The notes under the pieces: model-generated
The model's input: only the letters and a program-made list of their open reading frames with translations
Told to the model about the DNA's origin: nothing
Database searches by the model: none
Shown here: positions 15,306 through 23,123 of the stretch, in pieces
Layout of the letters: each line of letters starts with the position of its first letter
Position numbering within the stretch: position 1 is the stretch's first letter
Assembly (NCBI GenBank): GCA_022865625.1
Contig: JALHTB010000169.1
Coordinates: forward strand, 1 to 27,005
DNA length: 27,005 bases
Reading direction: 5' to 3'
Source: Candidatus Bathyarchaeota archaeon
Lineage (GTDB): Archaea; Thermoproteota; Bathyarchaeia; 40CM-2-53-6; FEN-987
Program-made: the position numbers and the translations under genes

Positions 15306-15326
15306 AAACTCGGACTACGCGAGTTT
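15306..15326. promoter_or_regulatory. Perfect dyad between the potD TATA box and start (candidate operator)
   Basis: AAACTCG-GACTACG-CGAGTTT: 7-bp arms, 7-base spacer, spanning the expected transcription start of potD. A protein bound here would block initiation. Confidence 0.5.
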
Positions 15327-15331
15327 TGCCC

Positions 15332-15340
15332 ATATAATAC
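15332..15340 (-). promoter_or_regulatory. TATA box for potD
   Basis: Minus-strand GTATTATAT, preceded by purine-rich GGAA, about 50 bases upstream of the ATG. Confidence 0.6.
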
Positions 15341-15399
15341 TTCCTACGGAGGACACCGTGCTGTTTTCGTGGTGCAAGTGCTAGGTGGAGCGACGCAGG

Positions 15400-16377
15400 C
15401 TACTTGATCACCTTCCTAGCTTGTTCTCCGCACCTTTCCATGAGAGATTCCTTCTCGGTTCTCCGCATCCTGCTGATTACGGGCATTCCGGCCATGTACT
15501 CCAATTGCCACTCCTGGGCAAAGAGTCCCTGCGCCGTTTCATGGTAGATCTTCTGAATCTCATCGATATTAACAACACGAGGCCCGCGTGTTCTCACGGC
15601 ATACTCGCAGGTTCGGCTGGCTCTTCGCAAGTACGCCTCTATCCCGACTTCGTCGATTACGTCAACGATGGATCTGAGTGAGCGTATGGCCTTGGAATAG
15701 ACGAAGCTTGGCGGATAGCCTTGCTCGACCAATACCTTGAAGAGGGTTCTCATCAAGTGCATTGTTCCTCCGTAGAGTATCTGCTCTTCGAAGTTGTCGC
15801 CCTCAGTCTCTTCCCTAAATGACAACTCAATCGTGCCAATTCTTGTGCTTCCAACTGCTTTTGCCAATGCAAGCGCCAACTTTCTCGCGTTCCCCGAAAC
15901 ATCCCGGTCAACTGCGACACATCCGTAGACCCCACTTTGCTTTAGGTAGAGCTCACGAACTAAGGGTCCAGGCGCATTAGGTACGAAGAGGATGACGTCA
16001 ACATACTCTGGCGGCTGTATTAGGCCATAGAGAATGTTGAATCCATGGCTGAAACTCAGCGCGGCACCTCTCTTGAGATTTGCGTGAATGCTTTCCCTGT
16101 AGACCTCTGGTTGCGCCGGATCCGGAAGCAGAACATGCACCACGTCGCCGATACGCGTTGCCTCTTCTACCGTCTTCACAGAGAATCCATCGCGCTCGGC
16201 GTTCTCCCAATCAGGATACTGTTTGTCTCCCGAGGCGCCGATTATGACGTTCAACCCGCTGTCGCGCATGTTGTTTGCCTGCGCTCTTCCTTGGCTCCCG
16301 TAACCGATCACCGAGACTGTCCTTCCAGATAGGACCGACAAATCAGCGTCTTCATCGTGATAGATTCTCTCGCTCAA
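15400..16377 (-). CDS. Ketol-acid reductoisomerase-like protein lacking key catalytic residues
   Basis: Homologue of class I IlvC, 325 residues from the chosen TTG (MSERIYHDEDADLSVL, which matches IlvC N-termini); a TTG 33 bases upstream would give 336 residues. A TATA-like CTTAATTG at about 16408-16416 supports the shorter form. The NADPH motif is IGYGSQGRAQANNMRDSG, with Arg for the usual His. The metal ligands Asp205 and Glu209 (EGDNFEEQ, long-form numbering) are kept. The catalytic Lys of the APKGPG motif is Asn145 (VPNAPG), and the two Glu of ECLHEL are Lys240 and Ser244. Acetohydroxyacid isomeroreduction is therefore unlikely; a simple dehydrogenase or imine reductase is more plausible. 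It is not linked to other branched-chain synthesis genes. Confidence 0.85.
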   Translation of the reverse strand: MSERIYHDEDADLSVLSGRTVSVIGYGSQGRAQANNMRDSGLNVIIGASGDKQYPDWENAERDGFSVKTVEEATRIGDVVHVLLPDPAQPEVYRESIHANLKRGAALSFSHGFNILYGLIQPPEYVDVILFVPNAPGPLVRELYLKQSGVYGCVAVDRDVSGNARKLALALAKAVGSTRIGTIELSFREETEGDNFEEQILYGGTMHLMRTLFKVLVEQGYPPSFVYSKAIRSLRSIVDVIDEVGIEAYLRRASRTCEYAVRTRGPRVVNIDEIQKIYHETAQGLFAQEWQLEYMAGMPVISRMRRTEKESLMERCGEQARKVIK

Positions 16378-16706
16378 AAGTAACCGACACGGTGTGCATG
16401 CGCGTTTCAATTAAGGCTTCTGTCGCCAAGCCGAGGATCTGTAGCGTTCTCTCAGCCTCGTTTTTTCGCAAGATCTTTGTCGGGGTCTCTCTGGGGCTTG
16501 CTCCCAGTCCAGTAGCTTTAGGGATCTCTTCATTGAGATGTAAACCAAGGCTCGAACTCTTCTATTCCTGTGAGGAACTCAAGACGGATCGAACTGTTGC
16601 CTACGCAAGATCGCCTGTCGGCAGTCTACATCCGAGGCTTCCTCGGCAACGTGAGCATTTCGCAATGGCCTTGTTGAGTTTCGTCTGTATTCCATGCCTT
16701 CGCGTT
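16378..16706. other. Intergenic region, no gene seen
   Basis: 329 bases between the reductoisomerase-like start and the end of the nitrilase gene on the same strand. Apart from the TATA-like CTTAATTG near 16408-16416 I see no gene, strong repeat or terminator. Confidence 0.5.
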
Positions 16707-17528
16707 CTATGCTTCTTTGAAATCAGCACGATTTTCGTACGCAGCTGCATTTCGATCCTTGAAACAGGGGATTAAGCTGCGTATGCGATCGACCTTCTTC
16801 AGATCTAGTTGCGCGGAGAGTAGCGCCTCAGATTCGCTGCCTTCCACCAGCACTTCTCCGGCCGGATCCACGATCATCGAGTGTCCGAAGTACTTGTTCA
16901 TCGGGTCCGTCCCGACTCTATTACACCCCACAACGAACATTTGGTTCTCGATGGCCCTAGCTATGAGCAGACTACGCCAATGGTTCAGGCGAGGATGGGG
17001 CCACTCAGCTGGAACGAAGAGTATCTTCGCTCCTGCGATTGCCATTGACCTGCATAGCTCTGGAAATCTGATGTCGTAGCAGAGCGCTGTTCCGATAGCC
17101 CCAAGTTCCGTATCGTAGATGGAATATGAGTTGCCCGCGCTGAAGAAGTTGTCCTCGCCAATGAGACGGAAAAGGTGCGCCTTATCATAGTGACCGACGA
17201 TGCCGTGGGGGCCCATGACGACGCACGTGTTGTAGAGCACGTTATCCTTGATCCGCGGAATGGATCCAATCACGTAGATATTGTTGCTTGACGCTGCGTT
17301 CAAGACCGCGGACGTGGTCTTTCCTCCCAGTGACTCGGCAAGGTTCCGCAGGTTTTCGTACGAGTAGCCAGTTGTCCACAATTCAGGAAGAAGTGCCACT
17401 CTGGCCCCTTCTCTTGCCGCCTCTTCAATCACCGGTATGGCCTTGTCTATGTTTCCCTTGGGGTTGCCAAAGAAAATGTCCATCTGTATCATGGAAACCT
17501 TGATCGTCGTCAATTCTGGCCCGCCCAA
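16707..17528 (-). CDS. Carbon-nitrogen hydrolase (nitrilase superfamily, Nit2/omega-amidase-like)
   Basis: 273-residue cytoplasmic amidase. The catalytic Glu49 (LLPELW), Lys116 (HYDKAHLF) and Cys150 (ALCYDIRFPE) are all present. The CYDIRFPEL signature and the overall length match the Nit1/Nit2/omega-amidase group, which hydrolyses alpha-ketosuccinamate, alpha-ketoglutaramate or succinamate. N-carbamoyl amidases have a similar triad, so the substrate is not certain. The start is TTG; a second TTG five codons on (MTTIKVSMIQMD) fits the family equally well. It is divergent from the LarA-family gene. Confidence 0.87.
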   Translation of the reverse strand: MGGPELTTIKVSMIQMDIFFGNPKGNIDKAIPVIEEAAREGARVALLPELWTTGYSYENLRNLAESLGGKTTSAVLNAASSNNIYVIGSIPRIKDNVLYNTCVVMGPHGIVGHYDKAHLFRLIGEDNFFSAGNSYSIYDTELGAIGTALCYDIRFPELCRSMAIAGAKILFVPAEWPHPRLNHWRSLLIARAIENQMFVVGCNRVGTDPMNKYFGHSMIVDPAGEVLVEGSESEALLSAQLDLKKVDRIRSLIPCFKDRNAAAYENRADFKEA

Positions 17529-17743
17529 CGCTTCTCTTTCTTTTCACACCATACGAGCCTTTGAGTTTCTCCTCTCAAGTGTGTTTCGTTATGGGCCAGA
17601 CCGGCCAGTTCATACGAGTGGCTCTCAAGACGAATTCCCCCCTGCATGGTTCCGCAGCAGAGAAAAGACTTGCCATACGGCGAGAAAAAATACAATAGGC
17701 GCCTCACGCGTCTAGGGCGGATTGTGGACCAAGGCCGGATTGC

Positions 17744-17751
17744 AATATACC
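17744..17751 (+). promoter_or_regulatory. TATA box for the larA-like gene
   Basis: AATATACC is centred about 31 bases upstream of the ATG at 17778, so the mRNA should be nearly leaderless. Its position inside the longer open frame is the main reason for choosing 17778 as start. Confidence 0.6.
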
Positions 17752-17761
17752 ACAATTGTGG
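17750..17761. promoter_or_regulatory. Perfect palindrome CCACAATTGTGG abutting the larA TATA box
   Basis: 12-bp perfect palindrome between the TATA box and the start codon. An almost identical site, CCGCAATTGTGG, lies at 20437-20448 between the aminotransferase and asnA genes. Confidence 0.5.
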
Positions 17762-17777
17762 GGAGAGTGCAGATAGT

Positions 17778-19040
17778 ATGCTCGTGCAGGTTCCTTATGG
17801 CAAGAGTGAAGTTGATTTCCAGATCGATAGGACAAGGCTGATGGGTATCATCAGTCCCTCGGAAACGGCTCCTTCGGCGAATCCTGATTTGGAAGTTGAA
17901 AGAGCCTTGAAAAACCCCATTGACGGACCTACCATCGAAGAGTTATCCCCGAGAGGAAAAACCGTCGCCATCGCGGTGGATGATTTAACTCGCGTAACCC
18001 CAACATACGCACTCCTCAAGCCGATCTTGAGACTCTTGAGGGATGCAGGAGCAAGAAGACAGGATATCAAGATCATCGTGGCTCTTGGGAGCCACAGAGC
18101 AATGACTGTCCAAGAGAAGAAAGAGAAGTACGGGGCAGATGTAGTCGAAGAGTATGAGGTGATCGATCACGCCTTCGATGACAAATCAGAGCTTCAGTAC
18201 TTGGGAGAAGTGGCTGGCGACTTGCCGGTCTGGATCAACAGGGAATATCTGAAGGCCGACGTGCGAATAGCCACCGGGAGTATCCTCCCACACCCCAACG
18301 CTGGCTGGGGAGCCGGGGCCAAGATCCTACTTCCGGGATTGGCGGGTGAGGAGACCATCGGTCGGATGCACGTCCATTCAGCAACTACGACACCAAACGG
18401 ACTGGGCATGGATCAGAACCCAACCCGGCAGCTAATAGACACTTTCGCCGAGAAAGTCGGCATCCAGCTACTGGTGAACACGACGGTCACGAGAAGGCGG
18501 GAAATCGTGAAGATATTCGCTGGCCATTTCGTAAAGGCTCATCGTAGGGGCATCGACCTCGCCAAGAGTATCTATGGAGTCAAGATTCCGGGATTGGCTG
18601 ATATAACGATCTCCAGCAGCCACCCAGCGGACATTGAATATTGGCAAGCACTAAAGGGACTTTCCTCAGCTGATCTAGCGACGAAGCCTACTGGAGGAAT
18701 CATAGAACTGGCGCCTTGTCCCGAAGGTATCTCGGCTACCCACCCAAGGTGGATCGAGTATCTCCAACACAGCACCAACGAGCTAAGAGAAATGTACAAG
18801 GCCGGAGAGGCCGAGGATCTTATCGCACTAGGCCTAGCGCTTAATGTCGTACACGTGAGGGAGAAGCATCCCGTGTGTCTGGTGTCGGATGGAGTCTCTG
18901 ATAGAGACGCAGCAAAGATGGGATTCAGCAAATTCAACAGCGTTGAGGAGGCTCTGCAATTCCTTTCACGCCGCTACGGTTCCGACTCGAGGATAAATGT
19001 CTTAACCCATGGTGGCGAGACTTATCCTGTTCTGAAATAG
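17778..19040 (+). CDS. larA: LarA-family nickel-dependent racemase (lactate/malate racemase-like)
   Basis: 420-residue enzyme of the LarA (DUF2088) family, which racemises or epimerises 2-hydroxyacids using the nickel-pincer nucleotide cofactor. Residues equivalent to the L. plantarum active site are visible: Asp69 and Arg72 (DDLTR), His106 (ALGSHRAMT), His172 (ILPHPNAGWG), Lys182 (GAGAKILLPG) and His198 (RMHVH). The frame extends 44 codons further upstream, but that part has no family similarity and contains the TATA box, so ATG 17778 is chosen. The cofactor-synthesis genes larB, larC and larE are not in the window. Malate, lactate or another hydroxyacid could be the substrate. Confidence 0.9.
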   Translation: MLVQVPYGKSEVDFQIDRTRLMGIISPSETAPSANPDLEVERALKNPIDGPTIEELSPRGKTVAIAVDDLTRVTPTYALLKPILRLLRDAGARRQDIKIIVALGSHRAMTVQEKKEKYGADVVEEYEVIDHAFDDKSELQYLGEVAGDLPVWINREYLKADVRIATGSILPHPNAGWGAGAKILLPGLAGEETIGRMHVHSATTTPNGLGMDQNPTRQLIDTFAEKVGIQLLVNTTVTRRREIVKIFAGHFVKAHRRGIDLAKSIYGVKIPGLADITISSSHPADIEYWQALKGLSSADLATKPTGGIIELAPCPEGISATHPRWIEYLQHSTNELREMYKAGEAEDLIALGLALNVVHVREKHPVCLVSDGVSDRDAAKMGFSKFNSVEEALQFLSRRYGSDSRINVLTHGGETYPVLK

Positions 19041-19162
19041 CTTCGACGGTATTCCGCTCGCGGGCAATCCATGTTGGAAATGATCTCATCATCCGCAAAG
19101 CTTATCGTCGAAATCGAGCATTCTGGAAACTAGTATCTCAAGTGGCATCAGTGCCGGGACGC

Positions 19163-20293
19163 TTACTCCAGGACGTAGATGTTCTTCTTGGCACCGATCT
19201 CCTTGAGGATCTTGGGCCAAACAGTGACGCTGACTTCGCCCAAGTGCGCCTTCCTGAGGAGCAACATGTAGGTACGAGACTGCCCGATGCCTCCACCAAT
19301 GGATAGCGGAAGTTCGTTGTTGATGATTCCCTGATGGTAGGGAAGTTTGAGGAAATCAAGCTGGCCGGTTATCTCTAGCTGTTTTCTGAGGGTCTGGGCG
19401 TTAACTCGGATCCCCATAGAGGTCAGCTCGTGACGGCGCTTTGTCACGGGGTTCCAGACTAAGATGTCGCCGTTCAGCCCATGCATTGGTCTGCCGTCCT
19501 CGGACTTTGTCTCAGTAACCCAGTCGTCGTAGTCGGCTGCCCTCATCTCATGTGGGTAACCATCCTTGAGCACCCAGCCTACGCCGATGATGAAGATGGC
19601 AGGATACTTCTGCACGATTGCTGTCTCACGCTGTTTGCGGGGCAAGTCTGGATACATGTCGAGGATCTCTTCAGCATGCAGAAACTTGAGCTCATCCGGC
19701 AGATTCGCATACTTGCTCGTCTTCAGCTGCGGAAACTGTTTCTGGACGTGGGTCTCGGCACCTTTGAGCACCTTCCAGATCTTCCTGACAGTGTCCTTCA
19801 AGTACTCAAGGTTACGTTGGTCTGCGGTGATGACCTTCTCCCAGTCCCACTGGTCTACATAGGCACTGTGGTCGTGATCTAGGAAGTAGTCCTTCCGGAC
19901 AGCGTGCATATCAGTACAGATTCCCTCACCAACTTCCATATCGAATTGCTTGAGAGCAACTCGTTTCCACTTTGTCGCGGCTTGCACGACCTGGGCGTCC
20001 ACCGGGTGCTTATTGTAGTCGTTGGAGATGTGGAACTGGACCGGTGTCCGTGAGCCATCACGGTCGAGCATATCATTCACGCCGCTCTCAACATCCACGA
20101 TGAGAGGAACCTGAACCATCATCAGGTTCAGTTCCTTGCACAGGTTCTCCTCGATGTACTGCTTGGCCGCGAAGATGGCCCTCTGTGTATCCTTGCGGTC
20201 CAACAGCGAAGTGTAATCCTGCGGTAGGGTTCTCTCCAGCTCCTCATAGTTTCCGATGCCTGGTCCGGCCAGGTCTGCTTTCTTACTGCTCAA
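19163..20293 (-). CDS. asnA: Aspartate-ammonia ligase (AsnA-type asparagine synthetase)
   Basis: Class II tRNA-synthetase-like enzyme making Asn from Asp, ammonia and ATP (AMP-forming). At 376 residues it is about 46 longer than E. coli AsnA, mainly at the N-terminus. Clear family segments are SAYVDQWDWEKV, DYDDWVTE, HGLNGDILVWNPV, LTSMGIRVNAQTL and SIGGGIGQSRTYMLLL. TTG start with a good Shine-Dalgarno GGAGAGG (20308-20302) 8 bases upstream and a TATA box at 20331-20337. It can fix ammonia released by the amidohydrolases around it (inference). Confidence 0.95.
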   Translation of the reverse strand: MSSKKADLAGPGIGNYEELERTLPQDYTSLLDRKDTQRAIFAAKQYIEENLCKELNLMMVQVPLIVDVESGVNDMLDRDGSRTPVQFHISNDYNKHPVDAQVVQAATKWKRVALKQFDMEVGEGICTDMHAVRKDYFLDHDHSAYVDQWDWEKVITADQRNLEYLKDTVRKIWKVLKGAETHVQKQFPQLKTSKYANLPDELKFLHAEEILDMYPDLPRKQRETAIVQKYPAIFIIGVGWVLKDGYPHEMRAADYDDWVTETKSEDGRPMHGLNGDILVWNPVTKRRHELTSMGIRVNAQTLRKQLEITGQLDFLKLPYHQGIINNELPLSIGGGIGQSRTYMLLLRKAHLGEVSVTVWPKILKEIGAKKNIYVLE

Positions 20294-20330
20294 GATATGC
20301 GCCTCTCCGCTGAGAGCCAGAGAGGGCAGA

Positions 20331-20337
20331 TTAAAAA
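20331..20337 (-). promoter_or_regulatory. TATA box for asnA
   Basis: Minus-strand TTTTTAA, about 41 bases upstream of the TTG start. Confidence 0.5.
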
Positions 20338-20434
20338 CTATCTCAAAGATACTGAATGCATGATCATCTCGTTAAACTCATAGTCGAGATCCTCTAGATA
20401 CTGCAGAGGCGCGAGTCCATGTGTGCAAAGGGGG

Positions 20435-20450
20435 TTCCGCAATTGTGGAA
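20435..20450. promoter_or_regulatory. Palindrome TTCCGCAATTGTGGAA upstream of asnA
   Basis: 16-bp palindrome with one mismatched pair, about 100 bases upstream of the asnA TATA box and directly after the aminotransferase stop. Its core matches the perfect palindrome at the larA promoter in 11 of 12 bases. Confidence 0.4.
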
Positions 20451-20468
20451 GGGGTAATGTCGTTTGTC

Positions 20469-21626
20469 TTATCGGTGTTTGGTGCGCCACGCCTTGATCC
20501 TAGTGAGTGCTTCTTGTATGTTCTGTCGAGAGGATGCAAACGAAAACCTCATGTATCCCTCTCCTGCCTTGCCGAAGCCGTCGCCGGGTATGCTCGCTAC
20601 TGCTGCTTTGCCTAGGAGTTCCTCGGCGAGTTTTGCTGAGGGAATTCCTAGCTTGCTTACGTTGGGGAATGCATAGAATGTCCCCTTGGGCAGTGTGCAG
20701 TAGAATCCTTCGATCTCATTCAGTCCTGTTACGATCTGTTCTCGTCTGCGGCCGTATTCTTCCACCATATCGGAAACGCAGTCTTGCGGTCCCGACAGTG
20801 CTTCCAGGGCGGCTTTCTGGGCGCATGCTGGAGCACATGAGACCATGAAGTCGTGTATCTTTCGAATCTCGCTTGTCGTTGTTTGATTGGCAACGACATA
20901 TCCGATGCGCCAGCCGGTCATCGCGTAGGTTTTCGAGAACGAGTTCACCGTTATTGCAGCGTCCTTGAATTCGGATCGTGAAGCTATACTGAAATGCTCA
21001 TTGCCGTCGAAGACTATTTTCTCGTATACTTCATCTGAGACAACATACATCGAGTGTTCCTTAGCCATTTCTGCGAGATCCAGAAGGCAGCTGCGCGAGT
21101 ACACTGAGCCCGTGGGATTATTGGGTGAGTTGACTATGATCATCTTTGTCTTCTCAGTCAAGAGTGGCTCTACGTCCGCCCGACTGGGTTCGAACTCAGG
21201 GCCCTCAAGAGGCACATGTACTGGGACGCCGTCTGCGAGCTTGACGTAGCTTGAGTAGGGAGGCCAAGAGGGTTGGGCTATTACCACTTCGTCACCTGGA
21301 TCGATTGTCGCCTGGATTATGGCAAACATTGCCGCATAGCCCCCAACAGTGACGGTGATTTCGGTCTCCGGATTTGCTTCGATCCCATTATCTTCAAGGA
21401 GCTTGCGTGAGATCGCCTCACGGAGCTTCAGTATCCCAGCCCCGTGCGTATAGTGCGTGTAGCCATTCTGCAGAGCTAAACTTCCAGCCTCTACTATGTG
21501 TCCCGGTGTTGCAAAGTCAGGCTCACCAGTATGAAGCCCAACTATGTCGGGCCTAGATTCGGCAAGGTCGATGGTCTTTCGTATTGGTGACGGCTTGATT
21601 GACCGTGCACGTTCGGAAGTGCGCAA
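20469..21626 (-). CDS. Class I/II pyridoxal-phosphate aminotransferase (AspC-like)
   Basis: 385 residues from the chosen TTG. Family motifs include GLHTGEPDFATP, NGYTHYTHGAGILKLREAI, VNSPNNPTGSVYS, VVSDEVYEKIVF (cofactor Asp198) and SFSKTYAMTGWRIGY (Schiff-base Lys232). The open frame extends to 21929, but the extra 101 residues resemble no family member. TTG 21626 (MRTSERARSIKPS) has a strong Shine-Dalgarno GAGGGTGA (21638-21631) 4 bases upstream; ATG at 21668 is the alternative. The amino donor is unknown; aspartate, alanine or glutamine are all plausible for this group. It lies upstream of asnA on the same strand. Confidence 0.88.
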   Translation of the reverse strand: MRTSERARSIKPSPIRKTIDLAESRPDIVGLHTGEPDFATPGHIVEAGSLALQNGYTHYTHGAGILKLREAISRKLLEDNGIEANPETEITVTVGGYAAMFAIIQATIDPGDEVVIAQPSWPPYSSYVKLADGVPVHVPLEGPEFEPSRADVEPLLTEKTKMIIVNSPNNPTGSVYSRSCLLDLAEMAKEHSMYVVSDEVYEKIVFDGNEHFSIASRSEFKDAAITVNSFSKTYAMTGWRIGYVVANQTTTSEIRKIHDFMVSCAPACAQKAALEALSGPQDCVSDMVEEYGRRREQIVTGLNEIEGFYCTLPKGTFYAFPNVSKLGIPSAKLAEELLGKAAVASIPGDGFGKAGEGYMRFSFASSRQNIQEALTRIKAWRTKHR

Positions 21627-22044
21627 TCTCTCACCCTCATCTACGAGATTCAACGGATCGAACGGCATGGGCAGTTGTGAGGAATATGCTTTTCTCCAAG
21701 ATCTCCAGGAACGGGTTTTGGGCCGTTCGTTGACACGACCGTTACAAGGCATTTGCATCCTAGTGGGCTCGCACACGGAGGCTGCGTAGGGAGGAATGCA
21801 CGCAGCGCTCACAAATGCACCGGAGGGCAGAGATGATACTTCCGAAAAGCATGTGTCCGATACGATCAGCGACTTTCCGGCAGATGAGGACGCAATCGAG
21901 CTGATGACGAGGATAGCGCCCGAATGCATATTCGAGTTCGAACCTTAGGGCAGCGATTCTGGTTGTAAGATTCGACATGACAAAGCCGGTAGATGGGCAT
22001 ACCTTAAAATCTCGATCTGGGTAGCTTGCTTTCGGTGTGACGCA
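21627..22044. other. Divergent intergenic region
   Basis: 418 bases between the aminotransferase and malate dehydrogenase starts. It contains the aminotransferase Shine-Dalgarno, the malate dehydrogenase TATA box and GGTGTGA ribosome site (22034-22040). No gene or strong repeat was seen in the rest, although an uninterrupted but non-conserved reading frame extends across 21669-21929. Confidence 0.5.
22003..22010 (+). promoter_or_regulatory. TATA box for the malate dehydrogenase gene
   Basis: CTTAAAAT is centred about 38 bases upstream of the TTG start. Confidence 0.55.
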
Positions 22045-22989
22045 TTGGGTGTTCATATTGCTCAGATTGGCACGGGACGGGTCGGGAGGCCTACCGCTAA
22101 CGCGATCCTGTCAGCAGGGCTTGCAAGCGAGCTAACCGTCTGTGATACCAAAACCGGATTGGCGGGAGCTTTTGCTGAAGAACTAAGACATGCAAATGCG
22201 AGCTTCAGGTTAGATGTTGATATCTACGATTGCGACAAAGATGAGGATGTCTCAGGAGCTGACATCATCCTGATCGCGGCCGGGATGCCCCGCCCCCCTG
22301 GAACAAAGGTGACACGGCGAGAACTTGCGGCGACCAACGCCAAGATCGTGAGAGACATTTCGCAGATTACCAGCCCGAATAATCCCGGAGCCAAGTATGT
22401 AGTAATCACGAATCCTGTCGACGCTATGACTATGGTGTGCAAGAGGTTCTCCCGTGCAGACTTTGTCATAGGCGCTGGGACGAACCTTGAATCCTTGAGG
22501 TTCAGATCGCGTCTAGCGGCGGAGTTGAAAGTGCCTGTGTCGAAGATTCAGGGATGGGTTGGGGGTGAGCATGGACAATCGATGGTTGCACTTTGGTCAA
22601 CGGCCAAGGCCTATGGAAAGCTCATTGACGAGTATGCGTCAATTAGGAAAATCGCGATCAACAAGAAGGATGTTCAACAGTATGTGATCGATGTAGGTAT
22701 GTCCATCCTCGATCAGATTGGAGGAACGGAATTTGGGCCTGCAGCCTCGTTTAGAGACATAGTCAGAGCAATCGTGAATAATACTGATGAAATCCTTCCA
22801 GTAGACGTTCCAATGGGTTTTCCGAGCATTCCGGAACCAGGATATGTTAGCATTCCAGTTGCGATGGGTTGGACCCTTGGCCCAACCTTCTACAATTTCC
22901 TCAGCGAGCAAGAGAAAAAGAAGATCGAGGACGCCGCGAGAACCATCTACACAACATACGAGGAGGCAGTTCGCTCACTCGGTGACTGA
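22045..22989 (+). CDS. mdh: Malate dehydrogenase (lactate/malate dehydrogenase family)
   Basis: 314-residue NAD-type oxidoreductase interconverting malate and oxaloacetate. The Rossmann motif IGTGRVG is at residues 8-14, and Asp34 (VCDTKTG) at the end of the second strand favours NAD. The substrate loop AGMPRPPGTKVTR carries Arg83, where lactate dehydrogenases have Gln, which supports malate. Other catalytic residues are Asn123 (ITNPVDAM), an Arg in ESLRFRSRL and His176 (GGEHGQS). The TTG start has GGTGTGA 4 bases upstream and a TATA box. The neighbouring LarA racemase and amide hydrolases could feed dicarboxylates to it (inference). Confidence 0.9.
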   Translation: MGVHIAQIGTGRVGRPTANAILSAGLASELTVCDTKTGLAGAFAEELRHANASFRLDVDIYDCDKDEDVSGADIILIAAGMPRPPGTKVTRRELAATNAKIVRDISQITSPNNPGAKYVVITNPVDAMTMVCKRFSRADFVIGAGTNLESLRFRSRLAAELKVPVSKIQGWVGGEHGQSMVALWSTAKAYGKLIDEYASIRKIAINKKDVQQYVIDVGMSILDQIGGTEFGPAASFRDIVRAIVNNTDEILPVDVPMGFPSIPEPGYVSIPVAMGWTLGPTFYNFLSEQEKKKIEDAARTIYTTYEEAVRSLGD

Positions 22990-23039
22990 AAACTCGGCCT
23001 CGGCTTCCCAAGTCGATCGTTGCCCTCGGCCTTTTGTGG

Positions 23040-23108
23040 ATTATAGGCATTCTGGGCATGGTGAAGAGGCCCTGAGCAGTTTCATTGCAGATCTCTTAGA
23101 TCTGATTT
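23040..23108 (-). pseudogene. Remnant of a ketol-acid reductoisomerase-like gene (C-terminal fragment)
   Basis: Read on the minus strand it gives QI*EICNETAQGLF followed by PRMPII, matching IQKIYHETAQGLF and AGMPVI in the reductoisomerase-like protein at 15400-16377. My hand alignment has 51 of 69 bases identical plus one 21-base in-frame deletion. A TAA lies in frame and no upstream part remains, because the next 500 bases code for another protein on the other strand. It is too short and broken to be functional. Confidence 0.7.
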
Positions 23109-23123
23109 GAGAGGTTGGTCGGA

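Noticed and set aside
15400..16377. Labelling the protein as functional IlvC
   Set aside because: The catalytic Lys and both Glu residues are replaced, and no branched-chain genes are near.
17646..17777. 44-residue extension of the LarA-family protein
   Set aside because: The TATA box and a palindrome lie inside it, and family similarity begins at the ATG at 17778.
21627..21929. Open frame extending the aminotransferase by 101 residues at its N-terminus
   Set aside because: The added sequence has no family similarity, and a strong Shine-Dalgarno sits just before TTG 21626.
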